A stretch of DNA of 64,000 bases, taken from Kineococcus rhizosphaerae. GTDB lineage: Bacteria > Actinomycetota > Actinomycetes > Actinomycetales > Kineococcaceae. The DNA is taken from contig NZ_PVZF01000010.1 of NCBI RefSeq assembly GCF_003002055.1, positions 1 to 64,000 of the forward strand, read 5' to 3'. The position numbers were made by a program, and so were the translations under genes. Below, piece after piece: positions 1 through 10,228 of this stretch. The notes below the pieces were generated by a model. That model worked only from the letters and a program-made list of their open reading frames with translations. It made no database searches and had not been told where the DNA came from. Position 1 is the first letter of the stretch. Each line of letters opens with the position of its first letter.

Positions 1-35
1 CGTTCGTCCTGAGCCAGGATCAAACTCTCCGTCGA
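1..35 (-). rRNA. rrs: 16S ribosomal RNA, 5' end only
   Basis: The reverse complement of positions 9-28 is the universal bacterial 16S 5' sequence (AGAGTTTGATCCTGGCTCAG, E. coli position 8 onward), followed by the actinobacterial GACGAACG. Counting back from E. coli position 8 puts the mature 5' end near 35. The gene runs off the left edge of the window, so only its first 35 or so bases are present. Confidence 0.97.
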
Positions 36-300
36 AAAACCTCGATCGCCGACCACCGAAGCAGCCAAGCAACCTAGATCAATTCACTTCATAGTCGACC
101 CTTGGACTCGAAACTCCACCCCCCACTGGCGTGAAAGAGGTGAAGGTCAATCCCAAAGGAATCCCCGATCCCCACCCACATAGGAGTGAAGACCATTGGG
201 GGTTAATGCTATGGCATCAACATTTATCTAGCGCACTGTTGAGTTCTCAAGAACCGGACGCACGACTGTCCGCCGCTTTCACGGCTTCTCGTCTGCGGAC
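36..300 (-). other. rRNA operon leader with conserved antitermination-like box
   Basis: This is the untranslated stretch between the rrn promoters and 16S. On the minus strand, 235-250 reads TTGAGAACTCAACAGT, the sequence typically found upstream of actinobacterial 16S genes and usually taken as part of the leader or antitermination region. The A+T-rich block at about 205-230 is unusual for this genome and fits a conserved rRNA leader. No protein-coding gene is supported here. Confidence 0.75.
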
Positions 301-307
301 TTCATCC

Positions 308-335
308 AGCTTACCGAACTCCTTGGCCCGGTCAG
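308..335 (-). promoter_or_regulatory. rrn promoter P2 (proximal)
   Basis: On the minus strand a -35-like CTGACC (330-335) and a -10-like TAAGCT (308-313) are separated by 16 bp, about 270 bp before the 16S gene. The spacing and -10 are good for a housekeeping sigma factor. The transcription start would be near 300. Function is inferred from motif and position. Confidence 0.6.
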
Positions 336-466
336 GACACTCAGTGTTCATCGGCGGGACCGGCGCGCGGTTGAGCGCTTCGCTCCGAGATGTTCCTGAG
401 TGATCCACCCTCGTGCGGGAACCGGCCGGTCTCCCGTCCGTTCCTCCCCGCTGGGGTGTGACAACT

Positions 467-495
467 ACGTTAACTGCGGGCCAGCAGCGGGTCAA
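467..495 (-). promoter_or_regulatory. rrn promoter P1 (distal), overlapping a stop codon
   Basis: On the minus strand TTGACC (490-495), a 17-bp spacer and TAACGT (467-472) form the best sigma-70-type promoter seen in the window. The TAA of the -10 hexamer is also the stop codon of the upstream CpaE/MinD-like gene, so the promoter lies inside the 3' end of that coding sequence. Confidence 0.75.
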
Positions 496-1735
496 ATCCG
501 GAGATCAGGTCCCCGTGCTCGGCGGGCAGGGGCGCGTCGACCAGGGTCTCCAGGCGGGCCGCCAGGTCCCGGAGAGTCCTGCGCAGCACGCTGCGCCCCG
601 CGTGCTCGACGAGGGTCCGCCCGGCGAGCAGGGCCGAGTCCGCCACCTCGTCGTGCGGGACGGTGACCACGTCCTCGATGCCGGCGCTGCGACGCAGCAG
701 AGCGGTGATGCGCCGGACCGGTGACGAGCCGACCGCGCTCACCCGCACGCGGTTCACCACGGGCAGCACGACCGCGTCCGGAGCCAGTTCGGGCAGTCGT
801 CCCCAGGCCCGCACCAGCCGTTGCAGACCGACGGGATCCGCGGACCCCACGACCACCACGAGGTCGGCGGCCTCGAGCACGGTCGCGAGCAGCGCGTCCC
901 GTCCCGACTCCGCGGCGAGGTCGTCGCACCCGCCCGGCAGGTCGACGACCGTCCAGTCGTGCCCCGCACCGGCGAGCTCCAGCAGCCGGCGCAGCGCAGC
1001 CGGCCGCACCTCACCCCACCGCGACGGGTCCGCAGACCCCGACAGCACCGAGAGGTTCGCGTCGACACGGGTGGCGCGGCGGGTCAGAGCGGCCGCGTCG
1101 AGGCGCCCGTCCGCCGCGGCACGCACGGCGGCGAGCAGGGACGGCGCCTCGTCGAGCAGGCCCAGCAGCTGGGCCACGGACGCGCCGCGGGTGTCGGCGT
1201 CCACGAGCAGGACGCGCTGTCCCGTGTCGGCGAGCTCGGCGGCGAGGTTGGTCGCCAGCGTCGTGCGCCCCGTGGAGCCGTGCGGGCCCCACACCGCCAC
1301 GACCCGTCCGGTGCCCGGCCAGGTCTGCGCCTCCGCAGTTCCCGGACGGTCCTGCGCGGGCTCCTCCACCTCGTCGCCGACCGTCAGAGCCACCTCGCGC
1401 GCGAGGTCGACGGGGGGCCGCTCCTCGGAGGCGAAACGCGTCACCCCGAGCGCCCGCCACCGCCGTTCGTGCTGCTCACCGCCCGGTCCGGCCGGCAGGA
1501 GCACCAGCACGCCGACGCGGGCCCGCCTCAGGGCATCGACCGTGTCGCTGTCGCAGCCGGGCAGGTCGGCGCCGAGCACGACGGCCCGCACGAGCCCCGC
1601 ACCGCACACGGCGAGCACGTCCGCGACGTCGGCGCACCGCCGGACCACGACCAGCTCCCGGCGCAACGGCTCCCAGGCCGCCACGAGCCGGGACTCGACG
1701 GGCCCGGGGACGGAGACCGCGACCGGCAGCGTCAC
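470..1735 (-). CDS. CpaE/MinD-like P-loop ATPase
   Basis: A 421-residue protein of the ParA/MinD superfamily. The N-terminal 130 or so residues resemble the degenerate receiver-like region of CpaE proteins. A deviant Walker A (GPHGSTGRTTLATN) starts near residue 150, followed by LLVDADTRGASVAQLLG (Walker A', switch) and WTVVDLPGG (Walker B). The signature lysine of the deviant Walker A is not obvious: GSTGRTT has Arg where KGGVGKT-type proteins have Lys. It overlaps the upstream SAF gene by 4 bp, so the two are co-transcribed. CpaE/CpaB-like pairs usually serve pilus or Flp assembly, but no pilin or secretin gene is adjacent. Its stop codon lies within the rrn P1 -10 element. Confidence 0.8.
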   Translation of the reverse strand: MTLPVAVSVPGPVESRLVAAWEPLRRELVVVRRCADVADVLAVCGAGLVRAVVLGADLPGCDSDTVDALRRARVGVLVLLPAGPGGEQHERRWRALGVTRFASEERPPVDLAREVALTVGDEVEEPAQDRPGTAEAQTWPGTGRVVAVWGPHGSTGRTTLATNLAAELADTGQRVLLVDADTRGASVAQLLGLLDEAPSLLAAVRAAADGRLDAAALTRRATRVDANLSVLSGSADPSRWGEVRPAALRRLLELAGAGHDWTVVDLPGGCDDLAAESGRDALLATVLEAADLVVVVGSADPVGLQRLVRAWGRLPELAPDAVVLPVVNRVRVSAVGSSPVRRITALLRRSAGIEDVVTVPHDEVADSALLAGRTLVEHAGRSVLRRTLRDLAARLETLVDAPLPAEHGDLISGFDPLLARS

Positions 1736-2391
1736 GAGCGGTCCCCCGCCCCCGGGACGGGCACGAGCACCAGGTCGTCGTCCTGGGAGAGCGCCCGCAG
1801 CACGGTGGGGAGGGCACCCTCGGGGATCAGCACCTGGACGTCGGCCCCGCTCCTGGACGCCAGCGCTCCCCCGCCGTCGACGACCGAGGTGACCTCCGCG
1901 GCCTCCACCAGACGTCGCGGTTCCCCGGCCTCGGAGGACGTCGACGCCGAGGACGAGATGGAGGTCGAGGTCGGCGTGGAGGTCGCCGACGGGACCACCC
2001 AGACGTCGACGAGCGCGGCCTCGACCACGCCCCGGGGGACGTTGCCGGCGAGGGGGATCGTGACCGGTCGCGAGGTCAGGTCCCCGACACGGCCCAGCGA
2101 CCCGACGGGCAGCAGCTCACCGGTGCCCAGGCCGCGCAGCGCCACGGTTCCAGCGACCGGGTCCGTGCTCGCGGGCACGTAGCCCGACAGCGTCGACGGG
2201 TCGAGGTGCACCTGCACCACCCGCAGGTCGGCCTGCGTGATCGGCGCGCCGGCCCCGACGGGGTGCGCGAGCGCCCAGACACCGGTGGTGTCGCGGGCCC
2301 GGCCCACGACGCTCGCCCCCACGACGACGCTGACGAGGATCAGCAGCAGTCCGAGCAGCAGCCGCGGGTCCCGCCAGGACGGGGCGCTCAC
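1732..2391 (-). CDS. SAF-domain (CpaB/RcpC-like) membrane-anchored protein
   Basis: About 219 residues from the GTG at 2391. A short basic N-terminus (RDPR) is followed by one membrane segment at about residues 12-30, then a SAF domain (ALAHPVGAGAPITQADL, then TGELLPVGSLG) typical of CpaB/FlgA-type proteins. A Ser/Thr-rich linker precedes the C-terminal segment. An in-frame GTG at 2457 preceded by a G-rich stretch is an alternative start; the upstream ATG at 2661 would add an unlikely Arg/Pro-rich extension. It is translationally coupled to the CpaE/MinD-like gene. Secretion or envelope assembly is plausible from the family but unproven. Confidence 0.75.
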   Translation of the reverse strand: MSAPSWRDPRLLLGLLLILVSVVVGASVVGRARDTTGVWALAHPVGAGAPITQADLRVVQVHLDPSTLSGYVPASTDPVAGTVALRGLGTGELLPVGSLGRVGDLTSRPVTIPLAGNVPRGVVEAALVDVWVVPSATSTPTSTSISSSASTSSEAGEPRRLVEAAEVTSVVDGGGALASRSGADVQVLIPEGALPTVLRALSQDDDLVLVPVPGAGDRS

Positions 2392-2662
2392 CCGGCGCGT
2401 CCCCGGGGTCGCTCCCGCGACGTCCCGCCCGTGCACCGGTCGTACCGCTGTCCGCACCCGTCCCCCGCTCGTCCGGCCGCGTCCCGCGACGCGGGCCAGC
2501 GACCATGGTGGAGGTCGTCGCGCCCCGGGGGGCGAGGTTGTCCACAGCCCACCCGATCGGCTCAGACGCCACCGGGTGGTGCCGTGACAGGATGCGGACA
2601 CCGTCGGGCCCAGCCTCGACCCGTGCGGCCCGCCCCACCCCCGAAGGCCAGGAGGATCCACC

Positions 2663-2884
2663 GTGGCACCCCGATTCCTCCCCCTCGCGGACGTCGCCGA
2701 GACGCTGTCGATCTCGGCGGCGCAGGCCTACGCCCTGGTCCGCACGGGTGAGCTGCGCGCCATCAAGGTGGGCGGCCGGGGGCAGTGGCGCGTGGAGGAC
2801 TCCGAGCTGGAGGACTACATCCAGCGCATGTACGCCCAGACCCGGGAGATCGTGCACGCCGGCGAGGACGACCCCCGCGGCTGA
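2663..2884 (+). CDS. Excisionase/MerR-type small helix-turn-helix protein
   Basis: A 73-residue protein consisting almost entirely of one winged HTH of the HTH_17/excisionase type: residues 6-28 (PLADVAETLSISAAQAYALV) form the HTH and KVGGRGQWRVEDSELEDYI the wing. The GTG start has a strong ribosome-binding site (AGGAGG, 6 bp upstream). It is transcribed divergently from the SAF/CpaE pair. Many actinobacteria carry a protein of this type beside SAF-domain genes. It is probably a DNA-binding regulator; a phage excisionase is unlikely because no integrase is near. Confidence 0.8.
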   Translation: MAPRFLPLADVAETLSISAAQAYALVRTGELRAIKVGGRGQWRVEDSELEDYIQRMYAQTREIVHAGEDDPRG

Positions 2885-2893
2885 GACCGGGGT

Positions 2894-3400
2894 TCAGGCG
2901 GGTCCGCGGACCGTCAGGACCGCCCCGAAGGGCAGCACCAGCACCTCCTGATCGACCTCGACGTCGAAGTGGTCGGCCCCGACCCGGGTGATCGCACCCG
3001 TCACGACGCCCGTGGAGGTGCGCACCCGCACCCGTTCCCCGGTCAGGGCACGCACGGCCATCAGGAACGTCCGGCGCGACCCGACCACCCCCAGGGGCGC
3101 CGCGCTGCGCGCGGGCACCCCGCGCGCGCTGACGACGGCGTCCTCACGCACGAGCACCTGCCGCGTGCCCTCCTCCTCGAGCAGGAACCAGCCGGGACCG
3201 GCTGAGCGGACCCGCCCCGCGGCCGTCGACCCGTCGCGCAGGGCGAACGACACCGCACCCTGCGCCGCGCGCACCCGGTCCGCGAGGGGGACCGTCGCCT
3301 GTTCCCGACGCACCCGGTCGGCGACCTCCGCCGCGACGTCCAGGCGGTGGTCGTGGTCGACCTGGGCCTCCAGGTCATCGAACAGGTCGTCCCAGCGCAC
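2894..3400 (-). CDS. Conserved hypothetical protein
   Basis: A 168-residue soluble protein with no membrane segment or signal. The N-terminus (MRWDDLFDDLEAQ) is acidic and helical. The remainder is rich in short beta strands, with repeated hydrophobic-Gly-Arg patterns (GWFLLEEEGTRQVLV, VRTSTGVVTGAITRVGADHFDVEV) that suggest small-barrel folds such as LSm or PRC. A TAGCGT hexamer 6 nt before the GTG (3407-3412) suggests a leaderless start. It ends 9 bp from the convergent HTH gene. I do not recognise a defined function. Confidence 0.75.
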   Translation of the reverse strand: MRWDDLFDDLEAQVDHDHRLDVAAEVADRVRREQATVPLADRVRAAQGAVSFALRDGSTAAGRVRSAGPGWFLLEEEGTRQVLVREDAVVSARGVPARSAAPLGVVGSRRTFLMAVRALTGERVRVRTSTGVVTGAITRVGADHFDVEVDQEVLVLPFGAVLTVRGPA

Positions 3401-3560
3401 GTTCCCACGCTAGGGGTCACGCGCGCTGACCGTGCGTCAGTCGATGCCCTCCGAACGGGCGCAAGATCCCCCACAAGCTGGTCTCACGCACAGCCGCTGG
3501 ATAGACATGCGCCGTCAAACAACACCAAACGACATCAGAACCACTCCAGGAGGTCCAACA

Positions 3561-4127
3561 GTGAGCATCCGATCGTGGATGAACGCGCTCGGGTTCACCT
3601 CCTCCGACCCGGCGGACGTGGTGGTCGCCGTGTGCGCCGTCGCAGCGGTCCTCGTCCTCGGCTGGCTCACCCTCGCGGTCGTCGTGGCGTTCGTCGACGA
3701 GCTGCGGGTCCGGCGCTCGCCGCGGCGCGACGTGCGCCTCACGCCGGGAGTCCCGGTCGTGGTCCGACGCGTCGTCGCGCTCGTCGTCGGGCTGCTGCTC
3801 GGCTCGGCGGCCCTGTCGGCCAACGCCGCCGAACGGGGCGCGGCCACCGGGCTGCCGGAGCTGGGCTGGGCCACCGCCGCACCGGCCGCGAGCGCGCCCG
3901 TCGAACCGGGGTGGAGCGCCAGCGCGCCGCCCTCGCCGCAGGGTCCGCAGGACCACGTCGTCCGACGCGGCGAGAGCCTGTGGTCCATCGCCGAGCGCCG
4001 GTGCGGGCCCGGAGCCCCACCCGCCCGCGTGCTGACCGAGCAGGAGCGGATCTACGCCGCCAACGCCGCCGTCGTCGGTGACGACCCCGACCTGCTCCGC
4101 CCCGGCGCCGTCCTGCACCTGCCCTGA
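3561..4127 (+). CDS. LysM-domain membrane protein
   Basis: A 188-residue protein starting at the GTG preceded by AGGAGGT; an upstream in-frame ATG at 3432 lacks support. There are two membrane segments, at about residues 20-42 and 66-88. A Pro/Ala/Ser-rich linker leads to a C-terminal LysM domain (DHVVRRGESLWSIAERRCG ... IYAANAAVVGDDPDLLRPGAVLHLP). The LysM would bind peptidoglycan outside the membrane. The gene is followed 41 bp downstream by the Rv3235-like gene on the same strand, an arrangement seen near secA in other actinobacteria. Its exact role in the cell wall is unknown. Confidence 0.85.
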   Translation: MSIRSWMNALGFTSSDPADVVVAVCAVAAVLVLGWLTLAVVVAFVDELRVRRSPRRDVRLTPGVPVVVRRVVALVVGLLLGSAALSANAAERGAATGLPELGWATAAPAASAPVEPGWSASAPPSPQGPQDHVVRRGESLWSIAERRCGPGAPPARVLTEQERIYAANAAVVGDDPDLLRPGAVLHLP

Positions 4128-4168
4128 CGCACCTCGTCCCACCGCCACCCGATCCAGGAGAACCGCAC

Positions 4169-4660
4169 GTGTCCAGCCCCGCCGCCCGCCTGCCCGTCTA
4201 CCTCGACGACGAGGACGTCTTCGGTCCCGAAGGTCCCGTGCTCACCCACCTGAGCCCCGACCAGGGGGTCCTCGACCTGGGCCTGCGCGACCAGCGGCTG
4301 CTGCCGCCGGCCGAGCTGCCGGAGGTGAGCGGGTGGACGCGCCGCTACCTCGTCACCCTCCTGGAGGTCCTCACCGGTCACCGCCCGCCCCAGCAGCTGC
4401 TGCGCTGGTCCAGCGCCGACATCTACGCGGGCGTCCAGCGACGAGCGGCGCTGCAGGCGCGCTTGCGCAGCCGCTCCGGCCCGGGCGCGCGGGCCGCGCA
4501 GGTCGGCACGTTGCGGGTGTCGTTCCCCGGCGAGGGGATCGCGGAGATCGGCGCGGTGCTTCGGGACACCGACCGGGTGCGGGCGGCGGCGCTGCGCGTC
4601 GAGCGCTGCACCGACCGCTCCGGGGAGCGCTGGCGCGTCACCGCCCTCGAACTGGGGTGA
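4169..4660 (+). CDS. Rv3235-family protein
   Basis: A 163-residue protein whose C-terminal half matches the Rv3235 family: WTRRYLVTLLEVLTGHRPPQQLLRW, then RVSFPGEGIAEIGAVLRD and a final RWRVTALELG. The family is found next to secA in many actinobacteria (for example Rv3235 near Rv3240c in M. tuberculosis) and has no established function. The GTG start has AGGAG about 8 bp upstream. It converges on secA, with a very long palindrome between the two genes. Confidence 0.85.
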   Translation: MSSPAARLPVYLDDEDVFGPEGPVLTHLSPDQGVLDLGLRDQRLLPPAELPEVSGWTRRYLVTLLEVLTGHRPPQQLLRWSSADIYAGVQRRAALQARLRSRSGPGARAAQVGTLRVSFPGEGIAEIGAVLRDTDRVRAAALRVERCTDRSGERWRVTALELG

Positions 4661-4681
4661 GCCCCTGCGCAGCAGGGAGGG

Positions 4682-4755
4682 GGGCCGTCCGTGCTCTGCG
4701 GGTCGCCGACGAGTGGAGCAGGGATGAGGGCCGTCCGTGCCCTGCGGGTCGCCGC
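4682..4755 (+). repeat. Pair of 27-bp imperfect direct repeats
   Basis: Positions 4682-4708 and about 4729-4755 carry the same 27-bp sequence (beginning GGGCCGTCCGTGC, ending GGGTCGCCG) with one or two differences, offset by 47 bp. The second copy supplies most of the left arm of the adjacent palindrome, so the first copy looks like a duplicated terminator arm. Confidence 0.6.
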
Positions 4756-4835
4756 ACGACGAACGCCCCGACAGGGCCTGGTGAGACAGGCGCCGACCGG
4801 GGCGTTCGTCGTGCGGTGGCCCGCAGGGGACGGAC
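4733..4835. terminator. Long palindrome between convergent genes (bidirectional terminator)
   Basis: Left arm 4733-4770 and right arm 4798-4835 are complementary over 38 nt, with three differences, two of which form G-U pairs in RNA. The 27-nt spacer begins ACAGGGCC. It lies between the Rv3235-like gene and secA, which converge, so it probably terminates both. It is much longer than a normal intrinsic terminator and has no clear U-tract. Confidence 0.7.
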
Positions 4836-4866
4836 CCGGAGGCCCGACCCCTGCGCAGCCGAAGAG

Positions 4867-7554
<2,688 letters not shown>

Positions 7555-7622
7555 GACATCACTCTAGCGGCGCAATCCCGGGCCCGAGACGTGATGGTGA
7601 CTGTGCGGAGGGCAGCTGTGGC

Positions 7623-10190
7623 TCAGCGCGACCGGTCGAGCATGCGGCGCAGGTCGTCCGGACGGACGCCGCTGATCGGGACGGGCACCGGCCCCTCGGA
7701 CCTGCGCCGCGAGGGCACGACGACCGTGCCCTGGGCGGGCACCCCGACCGACCCGAACTCGCGGGCGAACAGCTCGGCCGGACCCGGCGGGACGGCTCCC
7801 CCGGCCGGCGCGGACGGCTCGTCGGCGAAGTCCCCCAGCTCGGTGAGCTCGGCGAGGTCGGCGAGCGCCGGGGCCGCGGCCAGCGGCTCGACCGGTCCGA
7901 GCTCGCCGGCGGCCAGCTCGGAGCCCAGCTCCGCGACCGAGCGCGGTGCGCCCAGCAGGACGCCCTGGGCGACGGCGCACCCGGCCTCGGTGAGCAGCAC
8001 GACCTGCTCGGTGCGTTCGACGCCCTCGGCGACGACACCGAGGTCCAGGGCGGCTCCCAGCTCGCACAGGACGCGGACGGCTGCGAGCGCGTCGGCGCCC
8101 TCGGGACCGTCGATCTCGGCGATGAGCGTCCGGTCGAGCTTGACGCCGTCGACGGGCAGCTGGCGCAGCGGGGCCAGGGAGTGGTTGACGAGGACGCCGC
8201 CCTGACCGGGGTCGAGCGTCGCGAAGTCGTCGAGCAGGATCCGGGCGCCGGTCCCGCGCAGCTTCTTCAGCCGGGCCGCGAGCAGGTCCGGGTCCTCGCC
8301 GAGCAGGTCGGCGGGGACGTCCAGGACGAGGGCGGCGGGGTCCAGACCCGCCGCGGACAGGGCCGCGCGCACGTCGTCGGCGGCACCTCGCGTCATGACG
8401 TGGGCGGCGGACAGGTTGACCGTGACGGACAGGTCGGGGACCTGCTCGCGCCACGCCGCGGCCTGCGCGCAGGCGGTGCGCAGGACCCAGCGCCACAGGT
8501 CCTCCACGGCCGGGGAGCGTTCGGCGCCGGCCAGGAAGGCGCCGGGTTCGAGCAGGCCGCGGGTGCGGTGGCGCCAGCGCAGGAGGGCCTCCGCGCCGAC
8601 GACCGCCCCGTCGGCGAGGCGCACGATCGGCTGGTAGGCGAGCTCGAACTCGTCCTCGCCCACCGCCCGGCGCAGGTCGTGCTCGAGCTGGCGGCGCAGC
8701 TGGTCGGCGTCGTGCATGTCGGCCTCGAAGACGACGACCCCGCCGGGGACGGCGCCGGCGGCGACACCGGGCCCGGCGGCGTGGGACTCGGCCTTGGCCA
8801 TGTACATGGCGCTGTCGGCGCGGCGCAGCAGCTCGGCGGCGCCCACGCCGTCGGCGGCGATGGCGATGCCGATGCTGGCGCCCACCCGCACGGTCGTGCC
8901 GTGGGTCTCGAAGGGCTGGGCGACGTCGGCCTGGACGCGGGCGGCGATGCGCTGGGCGGCGCGCTCGGGTTCGAGGTCGCGCACGAGGAGGGCGAACTCG
9001 TCGCCGCCGAGGCGCGCGGCGACGTCGTCGCCGCGCAGGCAGCGCCGCAGGCGGCGGGCGACGCGGGCCAGGACCTCGTCGCCGGCGGCGTGGCCGTGGG
9101 TGTCGTTGACCTGCTTGAAGCCGTTCAGGTCGACGAACAGCACGGCGGTGCCCAGGCCGTCGGTCTCGGTGACGCGCAGCGCGACCTCGAGCTGGCGCAG
9201 GAGCGTGGCGCGGTTGGGCAGGTTCGTCAGCCCGTCGGTGCTGGCCGCCTCGACGGCGCGGACCGTGTCGGCGTGGCTGAGGGCCATGCTGGCGTGCTCG
9301 GCGAAGGCGCGCAGGACGGTCGCCCCGACCGGGTCGAGGGCACCGCTGCCGGAGGTGTCCAGGACGAGGGCGCCGACGCTGCGGCCGTTGATGTGCACGG
9401 CGGCCGCGGCCGGGGTGGTCCCGTCGCCGACGGCGACGCCGAAGCCGCCGAGGCTGTTGGCGGCGTCGAGCACGAGGCCGGGGTCGAGGGTGGGCTCGCC
9501 GACGGCGGCGACGACGCGCATCCGCATCTGCGAGCGCGGGTCGGCCAGGACGAGCGAGACGGCGCGGTGGTCCATGAGCTCGGAGGAGCTGGCGGCGATC
9601 TGGACGAGCAGCTCGGGCAGCGGGCGGCGGCTGGAGACGGCGCGCTGGAACCGCACGGACGTCGTGAGGACCTGCTCGCGCTGGCGCAGGGCCTGCTGGA
9701 GCCGGGTGCGCTCGGCGGCGCCGCGGGCGCCCTGCTGACGGTGCCAGCGCTCGCGCTCGCGCCCGTGCCGGCCCAGGACGACGAGCCCCAGCGCACGGGC
9801 GACGAGCCGGACGAGGTCGAGGGTGCCCTCGGGGGCCTGGCTGTCCTCAGCGCGGCCGACGACGACGTGGACGCCGGCGAGGCCGGGGACCTCGACGACG
9901 CTGGTGCGGACGCGGCCGAGGCCGGGCACGGCGAAGGAACCGCCCCCGTCGCGCACGACGCGCGCGAGGCCGCGTTCGGGCAGGAACCGCTGGCCCAGGC
10001 CGACCCCGCCGTGGACGTGGGCGCCCTCGCAGACGGCGACGACGTCGGCGTCGACGAGGTCGGCGACCAGGGCGGCCGCGCCGGCCAGCACGTCGCGCTC
10101 GGTGGTGCCCCCGCTCAGCTCGGTCAGGACGTGGTCGAGCAGGCGGCTGGCGTGCCCGACCTGGTCGGGCGAGAGTGCGGCGACGTCCAC
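7623..10190 (-). CDS. GAF-GGDEF-EAL c-di-GMP signalling protein (EAL partly degenerate)
   Basis: About 855 residues from the GTG at 10190. Two GAF-like sensory regions (roughly residues 10-140 and 185-330) precede a GGDEF domain with intact RLGGDEF at 395-399 and an inhibitory-site RxxD (RGDD) just upstream, so diguanylate cyclase activity is likely. The EAL domain keeps GAEALLRW (E534), the DD pair, VKLDR and VVAEGVER. The ExTE element is LDVPAD, and the DDFGTGYS loop is replaced by DDFATLDPGQGG, so phosphodiesterase activity may be reduced or lost. The Pro/Ala-rich C-terminal 90 residues are non-conserved. The start is uncertain: no clear ribosome-binding site is seen, and it lies 38 bp after the YcaQ-like gene. 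Confidence 0.85.
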   Translation of the reverse strand: MDVAALSPDQVGHASRLLDHVLTELSGGTTERDVLAGAAALVADLVDADVVAVCEGAHVHGGVGLGQRFLPERGLARVVRDGGGSFAVPGLGRVRTSVVEVPGLAGVHVVVGRAEDSQAPEGTLDLVRLVARALGLVVLGRHGRERERWHRQQGARGAAERTRLQQALRQREQVLTTSVRFQRAVSSRRPLPELLVQIAASSSELMDHRAVSLVLADPRSQMRMRVVAAVGEPTLDPGLVLDAANSLGGFGVAVGDGTTPAAAAVHINGRSVGALVLDTSGSGALDPVGATVLRAFAEHASMALSHADTVRAVEAASTDGLTNLPNRATLLRQLEVALRVTETDGLGTAVLFVDLNGFKQVNDTHGHAAGDEVLARVARRLRRCLRGDDVAARLGGDEFALLVRDLEPERAAQRIAARVQADVAQPFETHGTTVRVGASIGIAIAADGVGAAELLRRADSAMYMAKAESHAAGPGVAAGAVPGGVVVFEADMHDADQLRRQLEHDLRRAVGEDEFELAYQPIVRLADGAVVGAEALLRWRHRTRGLLEPGAFLAGAERSPAVEDLWRWVLRTACAQAAAWREQVPDLSVTVNLSAAHVMTRGAADDVRAALSAAGLDPAALVLDVPADLLGEDPDLLAARLKKLRGTGARILLDDFATLDPGQGGVLVNHSLAPLRQLPVDGVKLDRTLIAEIDGPEGADALAAVRVLCELGAALDLGVVAEGVERTEQVVLLTEAGCAVAQGVLLGAPRSVAELGSELAAGELGPVEPLAAAPALADLAELTELGDFADEPSAPAGGAVPPGPAELFAREFGSVGVPAQGTVVVPSRRRSEGPVPVPISGVRPDDLRRMLDRSR

Positions 10191-10228
10191 CCCGTGTGCT
10201 TCGGTCGTCGCGCGGGTGGTGTTGAGGA

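Noticed and set aside
2663-2884. Phage excisionase
   Set aside because: The HTH fold fits, but no integrase, attachment site or phage gene is near; a chromosomal regulator is more likely.
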